A stretch of 57,481 bases of DNA from Gilliamella intestini (GTDB taxonomy: Bacteria > Pseudomonadota > Gammaproteobacteria > Enterobacterales > Orbaceae). Positions within the stretch are counted from its first letter, which is position 1. Each line of letters starts with the position of its first letter. The translations under genes were made by a program, and so were the position numbers. Of this stretch, positions 27,585-36,563 are shown in pieces. The stretch is from assembly GCF_900094935.1 (NCBI RefSeq), contig NZ_FMBA01000014.1, positions 1 through 57,481 on the forward strand, read 5' to 3'. The notes under the pieces are model-generated. The model was given only the letters and a program-made list of their open reading frames with translations, ran no database searches and was not told where the DNA came from.

Positions 27585-27711
27585 TATCCAAAATTAATTC
27601 AAAAATTAATCGCCTAACAAATTTAAATCGATTAAAATTGTAAAAATAAAATTTACAACGAATGATTATATTGAAAATTTGTTGCCTAATTTTGCAGATC
27701 ATCAAGAGTGA
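27585..27711 (+). pseudogene. Decayed copy of the mfd 3' end
   Basis: This intergenic stretch aligns with the last ~125 bp of mfd (from about 26025 to the stop at 26151). Shared blocks include AAATCGATTAAAATT, CAACGAAT, ATTGAA, AAATTTGTTG, ATCATCAAGA and the stop with its trailing GATAATTTAAAATA. The reading frame is broken. It marks the left part of a tandem duplication that copied the mfd tail together with the ydgA-like gene. Confidence 0.75.
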
Positions 27712-27753
27712 TAATTTAAAATAGAATAAATAATTAACAAATAGGAAATAGTA

Positions 27754-29241
27754 ATGAAAAAAACAACACTCGCTATAGGAATAGTTGCCGTATTAGGAAT
27801 CGCTTACGTTGGAACAGCATGGTACACGGGTAACATAATTGAAAGAGATATTGACAACCAATTATCTCAAATCACAAACAACATTAACCATATTCAAAAC
27901 AATTTCACCTTTACAGTTGAAAAAAGTAACTATGACAAAGGGATATTGTCAACTAAACTCCACTTAAAGGTGACCGCGTCACAGAATCAATCTTCCGATG
28001 AAGCCTCTACTCCCCAAACCCTGTTTGATGATGATGTTACCATTCATCATGGTCCTTTTCCTATTGCAGCCCTTACAAAAGGTACATTTACCCCACAAAT
28101 GGCTTGGTTAGAATACGAAATGACCGAACAAACTAATCCAAAACTTTGGAAATTAGTAGGTAATCGGCCATTTATTACTGGGCATATGGGAATAAGTTAT
28201 GGCGAATATATAATTGCTAAACTAACAAGTGAAGCAACTAAAACCATGAGCAAGGACTTTGATATAGGTAAAGGTTATTTTACCTTTAGTAGTTATATTG
28301 ATGGTTCTGATATGATGGCTAAATTGCAGTTAGATAAAATATCTTTTTCAGAAAACAGCGCTAATATTAGCTTTAGTGATTTAAATCTATCCCTAAAATC
28401 ACTTAGCACTTCAGACTATATTGATTACAAATCAAATATTGGTAATATGAAATACAGTATTATCAGTTATTCACCAACTAAGGTTAATATTGATAACATC
28501 AAATCAACGGGAAATTTTAACTACAAAACGCAAAATGGCGATTCGCAAGGCAGTATTGATAAAATGACATTAGAATTCCCATCACCATACACCGCAAATA
28601 TGAAACCGCTGGTTTTTAATAACATTATAATGAATCAAAAAAATGTCTTTAATAACGTAACTAATATCATCGATAGTTCGTGTTTTACCAATTTTGATTC
28701 GGTAATTTATGGTAAACAGAATCTAGGTAATATTGCGATCGATTTTGACCTTCAAAGGTTAAATAAATATTGGCTCGGCAGCCAATTGGATATGAATTAT
28801 ACAGATTTGAGTAGTGTTAATCCAGAACAGCATACCAAATTATCGATCAAAAAATTCAATTGGCACACCCCTTCTGGCGATATAAATATTAGTCTAATGT
28901 TGGATCTATTTGATATAGACAATATGTCTCTTGTTCAAAAAAATTCTGAAAAAATTAATTCGCTAAAATTCAAGCTTGAAGCACCATTTGACGTATTAGC
29001 ACGTATATCAGCACAAATAGAAAACTCTAACGATGACAATGTAACACAACAACAAATAACAAAAAGTAATCAATTGATACAATCGGTAGCAGCATCACTG
29101 ACATATAATTTTCCATTTTTAGCGTTAACCAACGGTAAAACAGACGGCTTTTATTTAGATATTAGCTTAACTAAAGACAGTGATGAAGTTAGTGTTAATG
29201 GTAAAAAGGTGTTAAAAAACCAATTATTTAATAATTTATAG
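27754..29241 (+). CDS. YdgA family (DUF945) protein, second tandem copy
   Basis: 495 residues, close to the usual YdgA length of about 500. The first 37 residues are identical to those of the upstream paralogue (MKKTTLAIGIVAVLGIAYVG..., ...ERDIDNQL) and the flanks remain similar (VTIHHGPFPI, FITGHMGISYGEYI, LKFKLEAPFDVLAR). The middle, about residues 165-300, is divergent or absent in the first copy. Shine-Dalgarno AGGAAA. It is a periplasmic, membrane-anchored protein of unknown function. Confidence 0.75.
   Translation: MKKTTLAIGIVAVLGIAYVGTAWYTGNIIERDIDNQLSQITNNINHIQNNFTFTVEKSNYDKGILSTKLHLKVTASQNQSSDEASTPQTLFDDDVTIHHGPFPIAALTKGTFTPQMAWLEYEMTEQTNPKLWKLVGNRPFITGHMGISYGEYIIAKLTSEATKTMSKDFDIGKGYFTFSSYIDGSDMMAKLQLDKISFSENSANISFSDLNLSLKSLSTSDYIDYKSNIGNMKYSIISYSPTKVNIDNIKSTGNFNYKTQNGDSQGSIDKMTLEFPSPYTANMKPLVFNNIIMNQKNVFNNVTNIIDSSCFTNFDSVIYGKQNLGNIAIDFDLQRLNKYWLGSQLDMNYTDLSSVNPEQHTKLSIKKFNWHTPSGDINISLMLDLFDIDNMSLVQKNSEKINSLKFKLEAPFDVLARISAQIENSNDDNVTQQQITKSNQLIQSVAASLTYNFPFLALTNGKTDGFYLDISLTKDSDEVSVNGKKVLKNQLFNNL
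27970..27982. promoter_or_regulatory. matS-like site (perfect arms)
   Basis: GTGAC-CGC-GTCAC: both 5-bp arms are perfect and the first central base departs from RNY. It lies inside the second ydgA-like gene; the paralogue lacks it at the matching position. Confidence 0.45.
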
Positions 29242-29264
29242 CTGAACAATCAACTAACCTAACG

Positions 29265-29287
29265 ATCCGCCAGCTATGCTGGTGGAT
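29265..29287 (+). terminator. Hairpin after second ydgA-like gene
   Basis: ATCCGCCAGC-TAT-GCTGGTGGAT, a 10-bp stem with one G-T pair, 23 bp after the stop. No T run follows, so it may stabilise or attenuate rather than terminate. Confidence 0.45.
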
Positions 29288-29423
29288 GTGATCGACTGCT
29301 GTTAAAATACAAATTCATAAAAGCTTATATTTTCCTTATAAAAAGATTAGAAAATACAGTAATTTTATTTAAGTGCTGATTTTAGGTATTCTAAGTATCG
29401 ATAAATATTTTTAGGAATTAACT

Positions 29424-30308
29424 ATGATAAACCAAGAAAATGAATGGATAATATCACATATTGATACACTTATTAATAAGGTTAATAATTTACCTCATGA
29501 GGATTTTGAGGGTTATTCCCCTTATGAAATGGGATCTTTGCTGAATTTTTTAAATGATCCTCGCTCCCCGCTTAAGATTAATGTGCTTTCAGATAAAGCC
29601 TACAAAGAGATTCCTTTACTTAATCAAACCTGCTTGCTTATGTCTATTTTAGAAGAGCAGGAAAACCTACTATTAACAAAAGTCGGTAATTTACCGCCCA
29701 AATGGGTAAAAGCACTTTATGTTTTAGGCCCACCTGAATTAGCAATTGAAATGAGTTCCAAAAACATAATTAAAGAGCAAGATACTATTGCAGTACAGTT
29801 AGCCAGAATAATATTAAAGATTTATCGTTTGTGTAAACAACGCCATAACAAACTATCTCTAACTCATCATGGCAAGAAACTACTTAATAATAAGCCTGCG
29901 TTACTACATTGCATATTACATGTTTTAACCTATCAATTTAATTGGGGATATTTTGATGGTTATGGTAATTTTGAAATTGGCCAATTGGGATTTGGGTTTA
30001 CCCTAGTATTGCTAGCGAAATATGGCGACAAACCACAACCAGCTGAGTTTTATACAGATAAGTATTTTAAAGCTTTCCCTCAATTATTAATCGATAATAA
30101 TAACAACTCGCAGTTTAGGCACAATAAAAAAAGTCTTAAGTACTGTTATTATTTTAGAAATTTTGACCGTTATTTATCTTATTTAGGGTTAGTAAATATA
30201 ACAAAAGTTCCAAGTACTTTGGAAGAAAAGTATTTAATTCAAAAAACGCCTCTGTTTGATCAGTTAATTACTGTCGTTGCACCGCAAGGAATCGATGACA
30301 AAGTATAA
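29424..30308 (+). CDS. Protein of unknown function
   Basis: 294 residues, mostly alpha-helical in character, with no signal peptide or transmembrane segment. Notable stretches are LPHEDFEGYSPYEMGSLLNF near the start, LSLTHHGKKLLNNKPALLHC, which recalls a winged-helix recognition segment, and LTYQFNWGYFDGYGNFEIGQ. A clear Shine-Dalgarno (TTTTAGGA) and gene-like composition support a real gene. I do not recognise the family. It stands alone between the ydgA-like pair and riboflavin synthase. Confidence 0.65.
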   Translation: MINQENEWIISHIDTLINKVNNLPHEDFEGYSPYEMGSLLNFLNDPRSPLKINVLSDKAYKEIPLLNQTCLLMSILEEQENLLLTKVGNLPPKWVKALYVLGPPELAIEMSSKNIIKEQDTIAVQLARIILKIYRLCKQRHNKLSLTHHGKKLLNNKPALLHCILHVLTYQFNWGYFDGYGNFEIGQLGFGFTLVLLAKYGDKPQPAEFYTDKYFKAFPQLLIDNNNNSQFRHNKKSLKYCYYFRNFDRYLSYLGLVNITKVPSTLEEKYLIQKTPLFDQLITVVAPQGIDDKV

Positions 30309-30433
30309 AATTATAGCAAAAACTAAACTTTTAATAAAAATCTAGGCTTTCTCTATATCCTTATAATAAAAATGGAATATTTATGTAACGCAAATAATTA
30401 AAAATTAGCACAAATATTTTTAATATAAGTAGA

Positions 30434-31039
30434 TTATCTAGTGGCAAGCACTCGCTCAACCGTATCGACAATTGCTTGAGTTTGTGAGTCGATTTCGATA
30501 TTAACTTTGTCCCCAACTCTTTTTGCGTTTAGGGTAGTAACAGCGAGTGTTTCGGGAATTAGATGAATATGAAAACAGTTATCGCTAACCTTGCCAACTG
30601 TCAAGCTTGCACCATCAATCCCAATAAAGCCTTTATATAATACATACTTACTAAATTGTGCTGGCAACTGTAATGTCATTTGGCAATTGGTTGCTGTTTT
30701 TTGAATATCAATTATAGTTGCTGTGCAAGAAATATGACCAGACATAATATGCCCACCCACTTCATCGCCATATTTTGCGCTACGTTCAATATTGACAAAA
30801 TCGTGGATTTTTTTATTGCCTAATGTTGTTAACGCTAGGGTTTCTTGCATAATATCAAACGTTACCCAATCTTGCTCAAAACTTGTCACTGTCAAGCAAC
30901 AACCATCATTAGCAATTGAAGCACCAATTTCAATTTTATCGAGCAATTGATGGGGTAATTTAACTTTATATGTTCTTAATTTATCTTTATCTTCAATATC
31001 AATGATCTGACCAACACCTTGCACAATACCTGTAAACAT
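30434..31039 (-). CDS. ribE: Riboflavin synthase, alpha subunit
   Basis: 201 residues (called ribC in E. coli). It condenses two molecules of 6,7-dimethyl-8-ribityllumazine to riboflavin. The N-terminus MFTGIVQGVGQI is diagnostic. Two internal barrel repeats are visible: IANDGCCLTV...VNIERSAKYGDEVGGHIMSG, and IGIDGASLTV...VNIEIDSQTQ. No FMN riboswitch is visible upstream. Confidence 0.93.
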   Translation of the reverse strand: MFTGIVQGVGQIIDIEDKDKLRTYKVKLPHQLLDKIEIGASIANDGCCLTVTSFEQDWVTFDIMQETLALTTLGNKKIHDFVNIERSAKYGDEVGGHIMSGHISCTATIIDIQKTATNCQMTLQLPAQFSKYVLYKGFIGIDGASLTVGKVSDNCFHIHLIPETLAVTTLNAKRVGDKVNIEIDSQTQAIVDTVERVLATR

Positions 31040-31230
31040 ATATAAACCTCAATTCTTGATAATGCTAAATATTCTATCTCAATCTGATTAGAATTTCCTA
31101 TTTCTATTTTCTACTGGTATGATCGTTTCAAATGTTTATTGATCAATTATTATTAATATTGATAGCAAATTCATATTTCAATTTTATAAAGTAACTTTTT
31201 ATTTCAGTATATAAGCAAGGATATATCATT

Positions 31231-31608
31231 ATGTTAAAACTGATTTTAGCTATTTCGGTCGGTTCGGTGGCGGGTGGTTTGTTGCGTTGGTTTTTATCGC
31301 TTAAATTAAATATTATTGCTTTTGCTATTCCGCTAGGCACATTACTGTCTAATTTGATTGCTGGTTATATTATTGGTTTTGCCATTGCTTTTTTTAACCA
31401 TTCTAACCTTTCTGCCGAATGGCGTTTAATGGTGATAACTGGTTTTTGTGGAGGACTATCAACCTTTTCAACTTTTTCAGCCGAAATTGTTAACTTTTTA
31501 CAAGAAGGTCGAATATCTTGGGGCTTAGCAGCCATATTGATTCATGTAATTGGCTCAGTTTTAATGACATTTTTAGGGATTTTATCGTATCAATATTTGC
31601 GTTCTTAA
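31231..31608 (+). CDS. crcB: Fluoride channel CrcB/Fluc
   Basis: 125 residues and four transmembrane helices. The conserved GGLLRWFLS and GTLLSNLIAGYIIGF segments are followed by the TGFCGGLSTFSTFSAE signature with the phenylalanine track and the central Na+ site. It exports fluoride as an antiparallel dimer. AAGGA precedes the start. The upstream region shows no obvious fluoride riboswitch. Confidence 0.92.
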   Translation: MLKLILAISVGSVAGGLLRWFLSLKLNIIAFAIPLGTLLSNLIAGYIIGFAIAFFNHSNLSAEWRLMVITGFCGGLSTFSTFSAEIVNFLQEGRISWGLAAILIHVIGSVLMTFLGILSYQYLRS

Positions 31609-31653
31609 AGTGATTTAATTAACAAATAATACAAAAAATAATCATAAATAGAG

Positions 31654-31682
31654 TTTACAACACTAAAATACTGTATTAATAT
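31654..31682 (+). promoter_or_regulatory. sulA promoter
   Basis: TTTACA and TAATAT separated by 17 bp, with the LexA box directly at the expected transcription start. Confidence 0.6.
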
Positions 31683-31684
31683 AC

Positions 31685-31702
31685 ACTGTACGTAGAGACA
31701 GT
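31685..31702. promoter_or_regulatory. LexA box (SOS operator) of sulA
   Basis: ACTGTACGTAGAGACAGT has the CTG-N10-CAG core with symmetric A/T flanks. It lies 12 bp before the sulA start. A second, imperfect CTGT motif lies at 31671. Confidence 0.8.
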
Positions 31703-31714
31703 ATTGAGGTTATT

Positions 31715-32104
31715 ATGTTAATCGAGCATTCATCACAACAACTTATGGCAATTCATTTTGAATCACCTTTTCAACAATTGCTACAACAGCAACGCCCTTT
31801 ATTAAAATCACTTAATAAAGCCAAAAAATGGCAATTATGGCTTTCTGAACGCCCAATGTTAAAACGTTCATGGATCAATACTGCAGGGTTAGACAAACAA
31901 AAAGTTATTCATTTAAGTAATTTAAAAAATGAAAATCTAATATCGACAATAGAAAAGGCTTTACGAAGCCAAACCTGTAGTTATATCGTTGCTTGCATCA
32001 ACAATCTCAATGAACAAGACAAACAACGATTACAGCAAGCCGTATTATCAAGTAATACCTGTCTACTTTTAGTCAACGACGAACAGCCAATTCAATATCA
32101 TTAA
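31715..32104 (+). CDS. sulA: SOS cell-division inhibitor SulA
   Basis: 129 residues. SulA binds FtsZ during the SOS response and blocks septation. The central block KKWQLWLSERPMLKRSWINT AGLDKQKVIHLSNL (shown in two parts) matches the SulA core ([29 protein letters not shown]). The protein is shorter than E. coli SulA (169), lacking much of the N-terminal extension and the C-terminal Lon-recognition tail. The LexA box in front supports the assignment strongly. Confidence 0.85.
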   Translation: MLIEHSSQQLMAIHFESPFQQLLQQQRPLLKSLNKAKKWQLWLSERPMLKRSWINTAGLDKQKVIHLSNLKNENLISTIEKALRSQTCSYIVACINNLNEQDKQRLQQAVLSSNTCLLLVNDEQPIQYH

Positions 32105-32118
32105 ATTACAAAATATGA

Positions 32119-33630
32119 CTAACAAGACAAATACAGTTGAGTTAGTCGTTTTCGATCAACTTTACCGATCTTTGTCATGGGCAATTGATCAATAATATTG
32201 ATCTTTTTCGGCATTTGATAACGGGCAATTTGAGACTTTAACCAACCCAATAATACTGTTTCGGTTAGTTTACTATTAGGTACTAAAACAACAAAAGCCA
32301 CTAACCGTTGCCCAAATTCTGTATCAGGAACACTAATAACAGCGGTATCTTTAATTTCAAGATGCGACAGTAAATGTTGCTCTAGCTCAAACGGATAAAC
32401 GTTTTCCCCACCTGAAACAATCATGTCATCTACTCGACCTTTTAGGTAATAAAATCCCTCTGCATCTTTATCTGCTAAATCCCCAGTTGCAACCCAACGA
32501 TTGCCCAATGTTGACCAAGCGCATTTGATATAAAGCTCCTTTTTATCTTCTTTTGCTACTAATTTAGCACAAAGACCTTTAAGTGGCCTGCCTATTGTCG
32601 TTGGCTTGATAGCTAAATCATCAGGAGTGGCAATCATACAAACGCCAGCTTCAGACGTACCATATAAATTGAATAAAACTTTACCAAGCTGATCTAATGT
32701 TTGTTTAACCAACATCGCAGTAATCGGTGCCCCACCAGTAATAATACAACTTAGACTTTTGAGTTGATCAACAGAATATGTCAGCATTCGATTTAACATT
32801 AAAGGCACCAATGTCACCACTTCAATTTGATTATCAACAATTAATTGACATGATTTTTTAGCTTCAAACCGTCTAGTTAAAAACATGGTTGCTCCTAATA
32901 ATACCGACATACATAAAGTCGCTATGCCAAAACCATGATAAATCGGTGTAGCAATATAGATTTTTTTATAATGGCTAAGTTTCAATTTTACTAATAACTG
33001 CAAAAATGGACGCATAAAATTCTGCGCTTTACTGCTACGCCCTGCCATCTTAAAGCGCCCCGTTGTACCACTGGTTAAAACGGTCACTTTAGCAAAATGC
33101 GTTACTTTAATTTTAGTTTGATGCGCTAACGGCAAAGCGGTTAATAAAGAATAAACTGAAGTTTGGCTTTCATGATAAGTCGGCAAACTGTTTTTTATAG
33201 GTGGTAGCGCAGTAACATCAGGATCATAAATGACGCAATCAAATTTCACATTATTGCTAATATCATTAACTTGTGCTGCCGATAGCTCAGTATTTAATAA
33301 ATAAATATCAGCCCCAAGCCTTGCCACTGCAAATAAAGTATGAACCAAAATTGCGTGATTATTTGCCATAATAGCGACTTTTTGATGAGGTTTAATACCA
33401 CAATGTAACGCTAATTGCATTGCCAAATGTTGAGATTGGCAATAAAGCGTGCGGTAATTAATGCAAACACCCTCTTGGCTAATCGCAATTTGCTCAGGAC
33501 AAAGTCTTTGGCGAATATATAGCAAAGCCATTAAATTCATACCAACAAGACGAATACTAGTAAATAAATACCCAATGCCTTTAAAGGTCAGTAATTGCGT
33601 TTTATACAAAGCTAAAATCGATTTTATCAT
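32119..33630 (-). CDS. AMP-dependent synthetase/ligase (acyl-CoA or acyl-acid ligase-like)
   Basis: 503 residues of the ANL superfamily, which activates carboxylic acids as acyl-adenylates. Visible motifs are LTSGTTGRFKMAG (A3), YGTSEAG (A5), ATGDLADKDAEGFYYLKGR VDDMIVSGGENVYPFELE (A7-A8, in two parts) and the catalytic lysine in MTKIGKVDRKRL (A10). The A3 loop lacks the usual PKG. A hydrophobic N-terminal stretch (FTSIRLVGMNLMALLYI) suggests membrane association. The ATG overlaps the stop of the SDR gene (ATGA), so the two are coupled. The substrate is unknown. Confidence 0.78.
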   Translation of the reverse strand: MIKSILALYKTQLLTFKGIGYLFTSIRLVGMNLMALLYIRQRLCPEQIAISQEGVCINYRTLYCQSQHLAMQLALHCGIKPHQKVAIMANNHAILVHTLFAVARLGADIYLLNTELSAAQVNDISNNVKFDCVIYDPDVTALPPIKNSLPTYHESQTSVYSLLTALPLAHQTKIKVTHFAKVTVLTSGTTGRFKMAGRSSKAQNFMRPFLQLLVKLKLSHYKKIYIATPIYHGFGIATLCMSVLLGATMFLTRRFEAKKSCQLIVDNQIEVVTLVPLMLNRMLTYSVDQLKSLSCIITGGAPITAMLVKQTLDQLGKVLFNLYGTSEAGVCMIATPDDLAIKPTTIGRPLKGLCAKLVAKEDKKELYIKCAWSTLGNRWVATGDLADKDAEGFYYLKGRVDDMIVSGGENVYPFELEQHLLSHLEIKDTAVISVPDTEFGQRLVAFVVLVPNSKLTETVLLGWLKSQIARYQMPKKINIIDQLPMTKIGKVDRKRLTQLYLSC

Positions 33631-34466
33631 TGTTTTTTCTTAATATAATAATAATTTAATTTACACCAAACGCCGTTAAAAATAACAGAGGCCAGTTGCC
33701 CCAAAATCGCCCACCATGGTTTATATTGACGTTTTTTAGTAACAAGCAAACGACTAATAATAGTTGCCGCTTGGTTAGGTTGCAGTGCAGGAAGTTTTTT
33801 ATAGATTTTAGTCGGCGCTATCATTCGGGTTTTAACCAAAGGTAAATAAGCTGTCGAAACAACTATCTGCTGGTTTTCAAACTCGCTACTAGCACAACGT
33901 AGCCACTGATCAAAAGCGGTTTTAGATGCTTGATAAGCCGCCCAATTAACTGTTGGTGCTAACAAAACGTTTATTGCCGAAACATTAACAATGTGCCCTT
34001 TCGATTGTTGTAATTTAGGAATTAATGCCAAACACAATTTAACTGGTGCCAAATAGTTTAGTTTAATGGTTCTTTCAAAATCATGCATACGATCTAACGA
34101 TTGCATAATTGGGCGACAAATTGATATACCCGCGTTATTGATAAAGATATCAACATGATAAGGTTCTAAATAAGTAATAAAATTATCTAACTGTTTAGCA
34201 TCACGCAAATCGGCACTAAACAGTGCAACTTTTACTTTTTTGCCTGATAACGATTGCTTAATTAATTGCAATTTATCTGCTGTTCTAGCCACTAAAATAA
34301 GTTGACACTCAATATCAGCCAAAAGATAACATAATGCCTCACCAACTCCAAAACTAGCGCCAGTAATAATAATTGTTTTATGTTGTAAAGACTGTTTTAA
34401 CTGGCAAAAATTGGGCTTGTATATAGGGAAAAGGAGATAATTAAGCAATTCAATCAAAATCTTCAT
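33627..34466 (-). CDS. Short-chain dehydrogenase/reductase
   Basis: 279 residues. The nucleotide-binding motif is TGASFGVGEA (about residues 36-45), followed by NNAGIS and the catalytic YQASK with an upstream Ser (VNVSAIN). The N-terminal 25 residues (MKILIELLNYLLFPIYKPNF) and the C-terminal ILGQLASVIFNGVW are hydrophobic, so it is probably membrane-associated. Translationally coupled to the AMP-ligase. A joint role in fatty acyl or aldehyde chemistry is inference. Confidence 0.8.
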   Translation of the reverse strand: MKILIELLNYLLFPIYKPNFCQLKQSLQHKTIIITGASFGVGEALCYLLADIECQLILVARTADKLQLIKQSLSGKKVKVALFSADLRDAKQLDNFITYLEPYHVDIFINNAGISICRPIMQSLDRMHDFERTIKLNYLAPVKLCLALIPKLQQSKGHIVNVSAINVLLAPTVNWAAYQASKTAFDQWLRCASSEFENQQIVVSTAYLPLVKTRMIAPTKIYKKLPALQPNQAATIISRLLVTKKRQYKPWWAILGQLASVIFNGVWCKLNYYYIKKKQ

Positions 34467-34530
34467 CTATTAATCATCACTATTTTATCGTAGCTGTATA
34501 AAATTAATACTAAATTACTTTATGGCTAAA

Positions 34531-35160
34531 TTACATTTTTGATGCATCTTGCCGAGCTTGGTTAATTACAGCTTTTGCTATCCACTGTGTTAATGATACA
34601 ATTTTTTGATTATCCAATTTCCAAATATCTTTTAAAACCATAAATATTTCTGAGCCATAAATGATTGATATAGCATAAATAACTTTATTATAAATTTCCT
34701 CAGGTAACTCAGTTTTGAGTGGCAATAATATTGTAGAAAGGATTTCTTTTCGATTACCTCTAACCAATTTTTCAGTTTGCAATGATGATGAGGCTCGTGC
34801 TGTTGCCCATTGTTGTAATGAAATCCTTAATGCCGCACGTAGCGCTCCTTCATGTTTTAACATTTGAGGAAAGGCAAAAGCTAAAAAATCATTAAGTTGT
34901 TCTTCTACATTCTGTTTTTGGGAATGCCAACTAAAAATAGGTCCTAACGAGCTTTCAACCACTGCTGCAATTAAATCACTTTGTGTAGGAAAATAACGAT
35001 ATGCCGTTGCTCTTGAAATACCTGATTTATCAGCTAATTCAGTTATAGTAAGTTCACATCCTTGTTCTAACACTTCTAATGCAGTATTAATTAAACGTTC
35101 ATAAGTCCGCTTTTTTACGCCTGCATATGTTGAAGAAGAGATTAAATTCTTTTGAATCAT
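34531..35160 (-). CDS. TetR/AcrR family transcriptional regulator
   Basis: 209 residues from the ATG at 35160; a TTG at 35175 is the alternative start. The N-terminal helix-turn-helix is LTITELADKSGISRATAYRY FPTQSDLIAAVV (in two parts), the standard TetR DNA-binding domain. The C-terminal ligand domain is divergent. It lies 64 bp upstream of the SDR-ligase pair on the same strand and divergent from the UPF0261 gene. Palindromes at 35192 and 35244 are likely operators. Confidence 0.85.
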   Translation of the reverse strand: MIQKNLISSSTYAGVKKRTYERLINTALEVLEQGCELTITELADKSGISRATAYRYFPTQSDLIAAVVESSLGPIFSWHSQKQNVEEQLNDFLAFAFPQMLKHEGALRAALRISLQQWATARASSSLQTEKLVRGNRKEILSTILLPLKTELPEEIYNKVIYAISIIYGSEIFMVLKDIWKLDNQKIVSLTQWIAKAVINQARQDASKM

Positions 35161-35191
35161 TGGGCATATATTCAATTTTTATTAATTATGG

Positions 35192-35207
35192 ATATGATAC
35201 ATCATAT
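35192..35207. promoter_or_regulatory. Candidate TetR operator 1
   Basis: ATATGAT-AC-ATCATAT, a perfect 16-bp palindrome 31 bp upstream of the TetR gene start. Confidence 0.45.
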
Positions 35208-35243
35208 TTAATAAATTAGTTAAAATTTATCATTTAATAAATA

Positions 35244-35263
35244 AATGAGACTTCATTCTCATT
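35244..35263. promoter_or_regulatory. Candidate TetR operator 2
   Basis: AATGAGA-CTTCAT-TCTCATT, a 20-bp inverted repeat in the middle of the divergent promoter region. Confidence 0.45.
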
Positions 35264-35338
35264 TTGATATATAATGTTTAACAATTAACCACCGTTGGTT
35301 ATAAATACTCACCAAATTAACTTAGTTAGGAGTAATAA

Positions 35339-36547
35339 ATGACATCACCTAGTACAATTTATTTGGTCACAACATTAGACACTAAAAGGGAAGAAATCGT
35401 TTATATCAAAAACCTCCTAAATTTAAGAAATCTTAATTGTAAAATTGTTGATATTTCTACACAACCTCATCAATTTAATCATTTAGCAACGATTGAAGCT
35501 GAAACTGTTGCTAATTACCACCCAAATGGTAAACAAGCTGTTTTTTGTGGAGATAGAGGTAAAGCAATTGTTGCAATGGCCGATGCTTTCAGATTATTTT
35601 TGATTGATCAAAATAATGTAGAAGCAATACTAGGGTTAGGCGGTTCAGGCGGTACAGCATTAATTACTCCGGCTATGCAATCACTAGCTGTTGGAGTTCC
35701 TAAACTGATGGTATCGACAATGGCATCAGGCGATATTTCTGGTTATATTGGTGCAAGTGATATTGCGATGATGTATTCAGTTACAGATATTGCAGGTATT
35801 AATGTCATATCTAGAAAAGTTTTAACCAATGCTGCAAACTTTATTGCAGGTTCGATGCTTTTTAAAAGCCAAGATATTATTGAAGATAAGCCGGCAATAG
35901 GATTGACTATGTTTGGTGTTACAACTAAATGTGTTCAATCCGCATTAGCAAAATTACATAAACAATATGATTGTTTGGTTTTTCATGCAACAGGTAGTGG
36001 TGGTAAAGCCATGGAAAAACTCGCTGACAGTCACTTATTGCGTGGTGTCCTTGATATCACAACAACTGAGGTTTGCGATTATTTGTTCGGCGGAGTTTTA
36101 GCTTGTAGTGAAGACCGTTTTGGTGCCATAGCTAGAAGTAAAGTACCTTATATTGGTTCATGCGGTGCACTTGATATGGTAAATTTTGCAAGTCCTGATA
36201 CCATTCCAGAAAAATATAAAGATCGTTTATTCTATCCGCATAATCCCCAAGTAACTTTAATGAGAACAACGGCTGAAGAAAACAAAAAAATGGCTAATTG
36301 GATTGCAAATAAACTTAATCAATGCCAAGGTTATGTGACTTTTATTATTCCTGAAGGCGGATTTTCAGCTTTAGATATTAAAGATGGTATTTTTTGGTCA
36401 CCACAAGCTAATCAAGCATTTATTGATGAATTTGAAAAAACTTTTATCCAAACCTCAAAAAGGAAGTTAATAAAAACGTCTTATCACATAAACTCACCAC
36501 AGTTTTGTGATCTTGTCATTAATGAATTTACGAATGTAATGAAATAA
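35339..36547 (+). CDS. Tm-1-like ATP-binding domain protein (UPF0261)
   Basis: 402 residues. The start [20 protein letters not shown], the glycine-rich [20 protein letters not shown] and [16 protein letters not shown] are hallmarks of the UPF0261/Tm-1 family. The plant Tm-1 N-terminal domain binds ATP and inhibits tobamovirus replication. The bacterial role is unknown. GGAG precedes the start. In many organisms this domain is fused to, or adjacent to, the TIM-barrel protein that follows here 16 bp downstream. Confidence 0.85.
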   Translation: MTSPSTIYLVTTLDTKREEIVYIKNLLNLRNLNCKIVDISTQPHQFNHLATIEAETVANYHPNGKQAVFCGDRGKAIVAMADAFRLFLIDQNNVEAILGLGGSGGTALITPAMQSLAVGVPKLMVSTMASGDISGYIGASDIAMMYSVTDIAGINVISRKVLTNAANFIAGSMLFKSQDIIEDKPAIGLTMFGVTTKCVQSALAKLHKQYDCLVFHATGSGGKAMEKLADSHLLRGVLDITTTEVCDYLFGGVLACSEDRFGAIARSKVPYIGSCGALDMVNFASPDTIPEKYKDRLFYPHNPQVTLMRTTAEENKKMANWIANKLNQCQGYVTFIIPEGGFSALDIKDGIFWSPQANQAFIDEFEKTFIQTSKRKLIKTSYHINSPQFCDLVINEFTNVMK

Positions 36548-36563
36548 ATATTTGGAGAATATA

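Noticed and set aside
31143-31230. Fluoride riboswitch before crcB
   Set aside because: The conserved riboswitch core (GGNGAUGG-like start and pseudoknot) could not be found in this short AT-rich leader.
31709-31722. TTATGTTAAT as a dif site half
   Set aside because: The XerC-side arm and central hexamer are absent; the same holds for TTATGTTAAC at 4709 and 45784.
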